From positions 1,550,378 through 1,614,377 of the forward strand of contig NZ_JADYWF010000001.1 of NCBI RefSeq assembly GCF_015864945.1: DNA of 64,000 nt, in the 5' to 3' direction. The notes beneath the pieces were generated by a model. That model saw only the letters and a list, made by a program, of their open reading frames with translations. It did not search any database and was not told the DNA's origin. Of the stretch, positions 62,736 through 64,000 are shown one piece after another (the first letter of the stretch is position 1; each line of letters begins with the position of its first letter). Made by a program: the position numbers and the translations under genes. The stretch is from Salinibacterium sp. NG253. GTDB taxonomy: Bacteria > Actinomycetota > Actinomycetes > Actinomycetales > Microbacteriaceae.

Positions 62736-63284
62736 TCACTCTCGCACCCAGACTCCATCGACCAGGCGATAGATAATCCGATGGTGTTTTCGGTCAGTGG
62801 ATCCCTGCCAGAACTCGACGTGCTCAGCCTTCAGCCGCCACAGAACCCAGCCGTCTGGGTCAGCATTCTCCCGCGCTGCAGCATCTCGCAATGCAAAGTC
62901 AGCTTCGCTATCGGCTCGGCTTGCTTCAAGCACCGGGCCTCTTACCCGAACGGCGCGCACAAGCGGTTGCCACCAGAAGTTGAGCGCTGCGGCCGGATGC
63001 GCGGCAAGCTGCACCCCTTTGGCGCTGGCTCGGGGGCCAGCGAACGCCCACCCCCGATCATCCACATCTTTGACGATGAGGGTTCTTGCATCGGGAGTGC
63101 CCTCAGCATCGACGGTGGCGAGAGTCATCGCCAGTGGTTCCGCAACAGACGCTTCAAGCGCAGCCTCAAGCCATTCATAGAAGAGCGTCACCGGGTCTGC
63201 GGGAAGCGCAGCGTTGTTGAGGGCGGGGCTTGTGCCCACAAGTGTTGGAATCGCCCTCAGCTTCGCGGCGGTGTCGCTCGTCAT
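62736..63284 (-). CDS. Pyridoxamine 5'-phosphate oxidase-family protein
   Basis: A 182-residue FMN-binding split-barrel protein. AMTLATVDAEGTPDARTLIVKDVDDRGWAF matches the FMN-binding region of PdxH, and the end VLWRLKAEHVEFWQGSTDRKHHR matches its C-terminal domain. Canonical PdxH is about 215 residues and has an SxQS motif, which is missing here, so it may be a divergent PNPOx or related oxidoreductase. If active it would make PLP, the cofactor of the class III aminotransferase next door. That gene lies just left of the right edge on the same strand, 19 bases away. Confidence 0.8.
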   Translation of the reverse strand: MTSDTAAKLRAIPTLVGTSPALNNAALPADPVTLFYEWLEAALEASVAEPLAMTLATVDAEGTPDARTLIVKDVDDRGWAFAGPRASAKGVQLAAHPAAALNFWWQPLVRAVRVRGPVLEASRADSEADFALRDAAARENADPDGWVLWRLKAEHVEFWQGSTDRKHHRIIYRLVDGVWVRE

Positions 63285-63303
63285 GACACCAGAGTGCCAC
63301 GTT

Positions 63304-64000
63304 TCACGCCAGTTCGGCCGTCAGCACCGCATCGTAGATCTCCATCGCCTCAGCGATTTCGGCGGGCGTGACAACGCACGGGGGCAGAACGTGGATGCGG
63401 TTCTCCGACACGAAGGGCAGCAGCCCGCGCTCCACAAGGCCAGCCCGAATGCGTCCCATCGTTGCGGCCGGCACGGGTTCACGGGTCGCCCGGTCGGTGA
63501 CGAGTTCGAGGGCCCAGAACACTCCGCGGCCACGCACTTCGCCAATGGCCTCATGCCGTTCGGCAAGAGCCTCAAGCGCCGGGCCAATGTGGTTCTCCCC
63601 GATGTCGCGCACGTGCTCGAGCACGCCCTCCGACGCAATGGTGTCGAGCGAGGCCACAATCGTGGCAGCAGCAAGCGGATGCCCCGAATACGTCAACCCG
63701 CCGGGGAACACCCGGTCGTTGAAGTGCGCCGCAATCGGGTCGTCGATGATCACACCGCCGATGGGAACGTAGCCCGAGTTCACTCCTTTCGCGAAGGTGA
63801 TGAGGTCGGGTCGCGCATCGAAGGCGTCGAACGCGAACCACTCACCGGTGCGCCCGAAACCACACATTACTTCGTCGAAGATCAGCAGGATGCCGTGCTG
63901 GTCACACAGTTCGCGCACGCCGGCAAGGTAGCCGGGCGGCGGCAGCATGATGCCCGGAGTTCCCGGCACGGGTTCGAGCAGCACTGCGGCAATAGTCTCT
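63304..64000 (-). CDS. Class III aminotransferase, C-terminal part, cut by the right edge
   Basis: The C-terminal about 232 residues of a PLP-dependent class III aminotransferase. The cofactor Lys is in ITFAKGVNSGYVPIGG, and FDEVMCGFGRTG and FPGGLTYSGHPLAAATI are family landmarks. The frame is open to the window end, where residues ETIAAVLLEP continue without a start, so the true start is beyond the right edge. It probably converts an amino acid or omega-amine to an aldehyde or oxo acid; the substrate, possibly an omega-amino acid, is not certain. It lies next to the PNPOx-like gene. Confidence 0.9.
   Translation of the reverse strand, partial: ETIAAVLLEPVPGTPGIMLPPPGYLAGVRELCDQHGILLIFDEVMCGFGRTGEWFAFDAFDARPDLITFAKGVNSGYVPIGGVIIDDPIAAHFNDRVFPGGLTYSGHPLAAATIVASLDTIASEGVLEHVRDIGENHIGPALEALAERHEAIGEVRGRGVFWALELVTDRATREPVPAATMGRIRAGLVERGLLPFVSENRIHVLPPCVVTPAEIAEAMEIYDAVLTAELA

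Overview
The window looks like chromosomal DNA from a high-GC actinobacterium, most likely family Microbacteriaceae. This is inferred from G/C-ending codon use, frequent GTG starts, a HAIR/HspR-type heat-shock operator, protein families typical of that group (emfourin, a ClpB without its N domain, a cory-CC-star-like protein, DUF6153) and frequent ATGA/GTGA gene overlaps. I saw no rRNA, convincing tRNA, CRISPR array, transposase or phage gene. Genes are tightly packed and no gap exceeds about 280 bases.

Left part (1-10.1 kb): the start of an unidentified gene running off the left edge, phosphoglucomutase (pgm), a secreted TIG/amidase protein, an acetyltransferase-EamA exporter pair, purA, an M4 protease of the protealysin type followed by its probable inhibitor (emfourin), and a SpoU methyltransferase-D-amino-acid dehydrogenase pair.

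Centre-left (9.7-28.3 kb): one 18.2 kb reading frame for a 6076-residue surface protein. It has a signal peptide, a unique N-terminal domain, about 48 tandem repeats of roughly 117 residues, an LSYTG sorting signal, a membrane segment and a basic tail. The repeats have a clear higher-order order with periods of 3 and 6 units. A small lipoprotein gene is coupled to its 3' end.

Middle (28.5-40.4 kb): a solitary DNA methyltransferase with a HAD phosphatase; a small membrane protein, an apparent 6-codon leader, pyrE and a septum-formation-like membrane protein, all on the minus strand; xthA; then a chaperone locus. In that locus clpB carries a HAIR operator, and a divergent Hsp90-like gene is coupled to a 933-residue TPR-like protein.

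Right half (40.4-64 kb): amine and GABA metabolism dominates. It holds two aldehyde dehydrogenases, gabT and a PucR regulator; a GntR regulator with a cache-domain protein; a polyamine-type ABC transporter (potA, potD, potB, potC); an APC permease; a PNPOx-like protein; and a class III aminotransferase cut by the right edge. Between these lie an rRNA methyltransferase, a cstA/CC-star/ArsA-like ATPase/shikimate-dehydrogenase-like cluster, and a DUF6153-DUF305 pair that may deal with metal stress. A plausible joint role is uptake of polyamines or amino acids, transamination to semialdehydes and oxidation to succinate.
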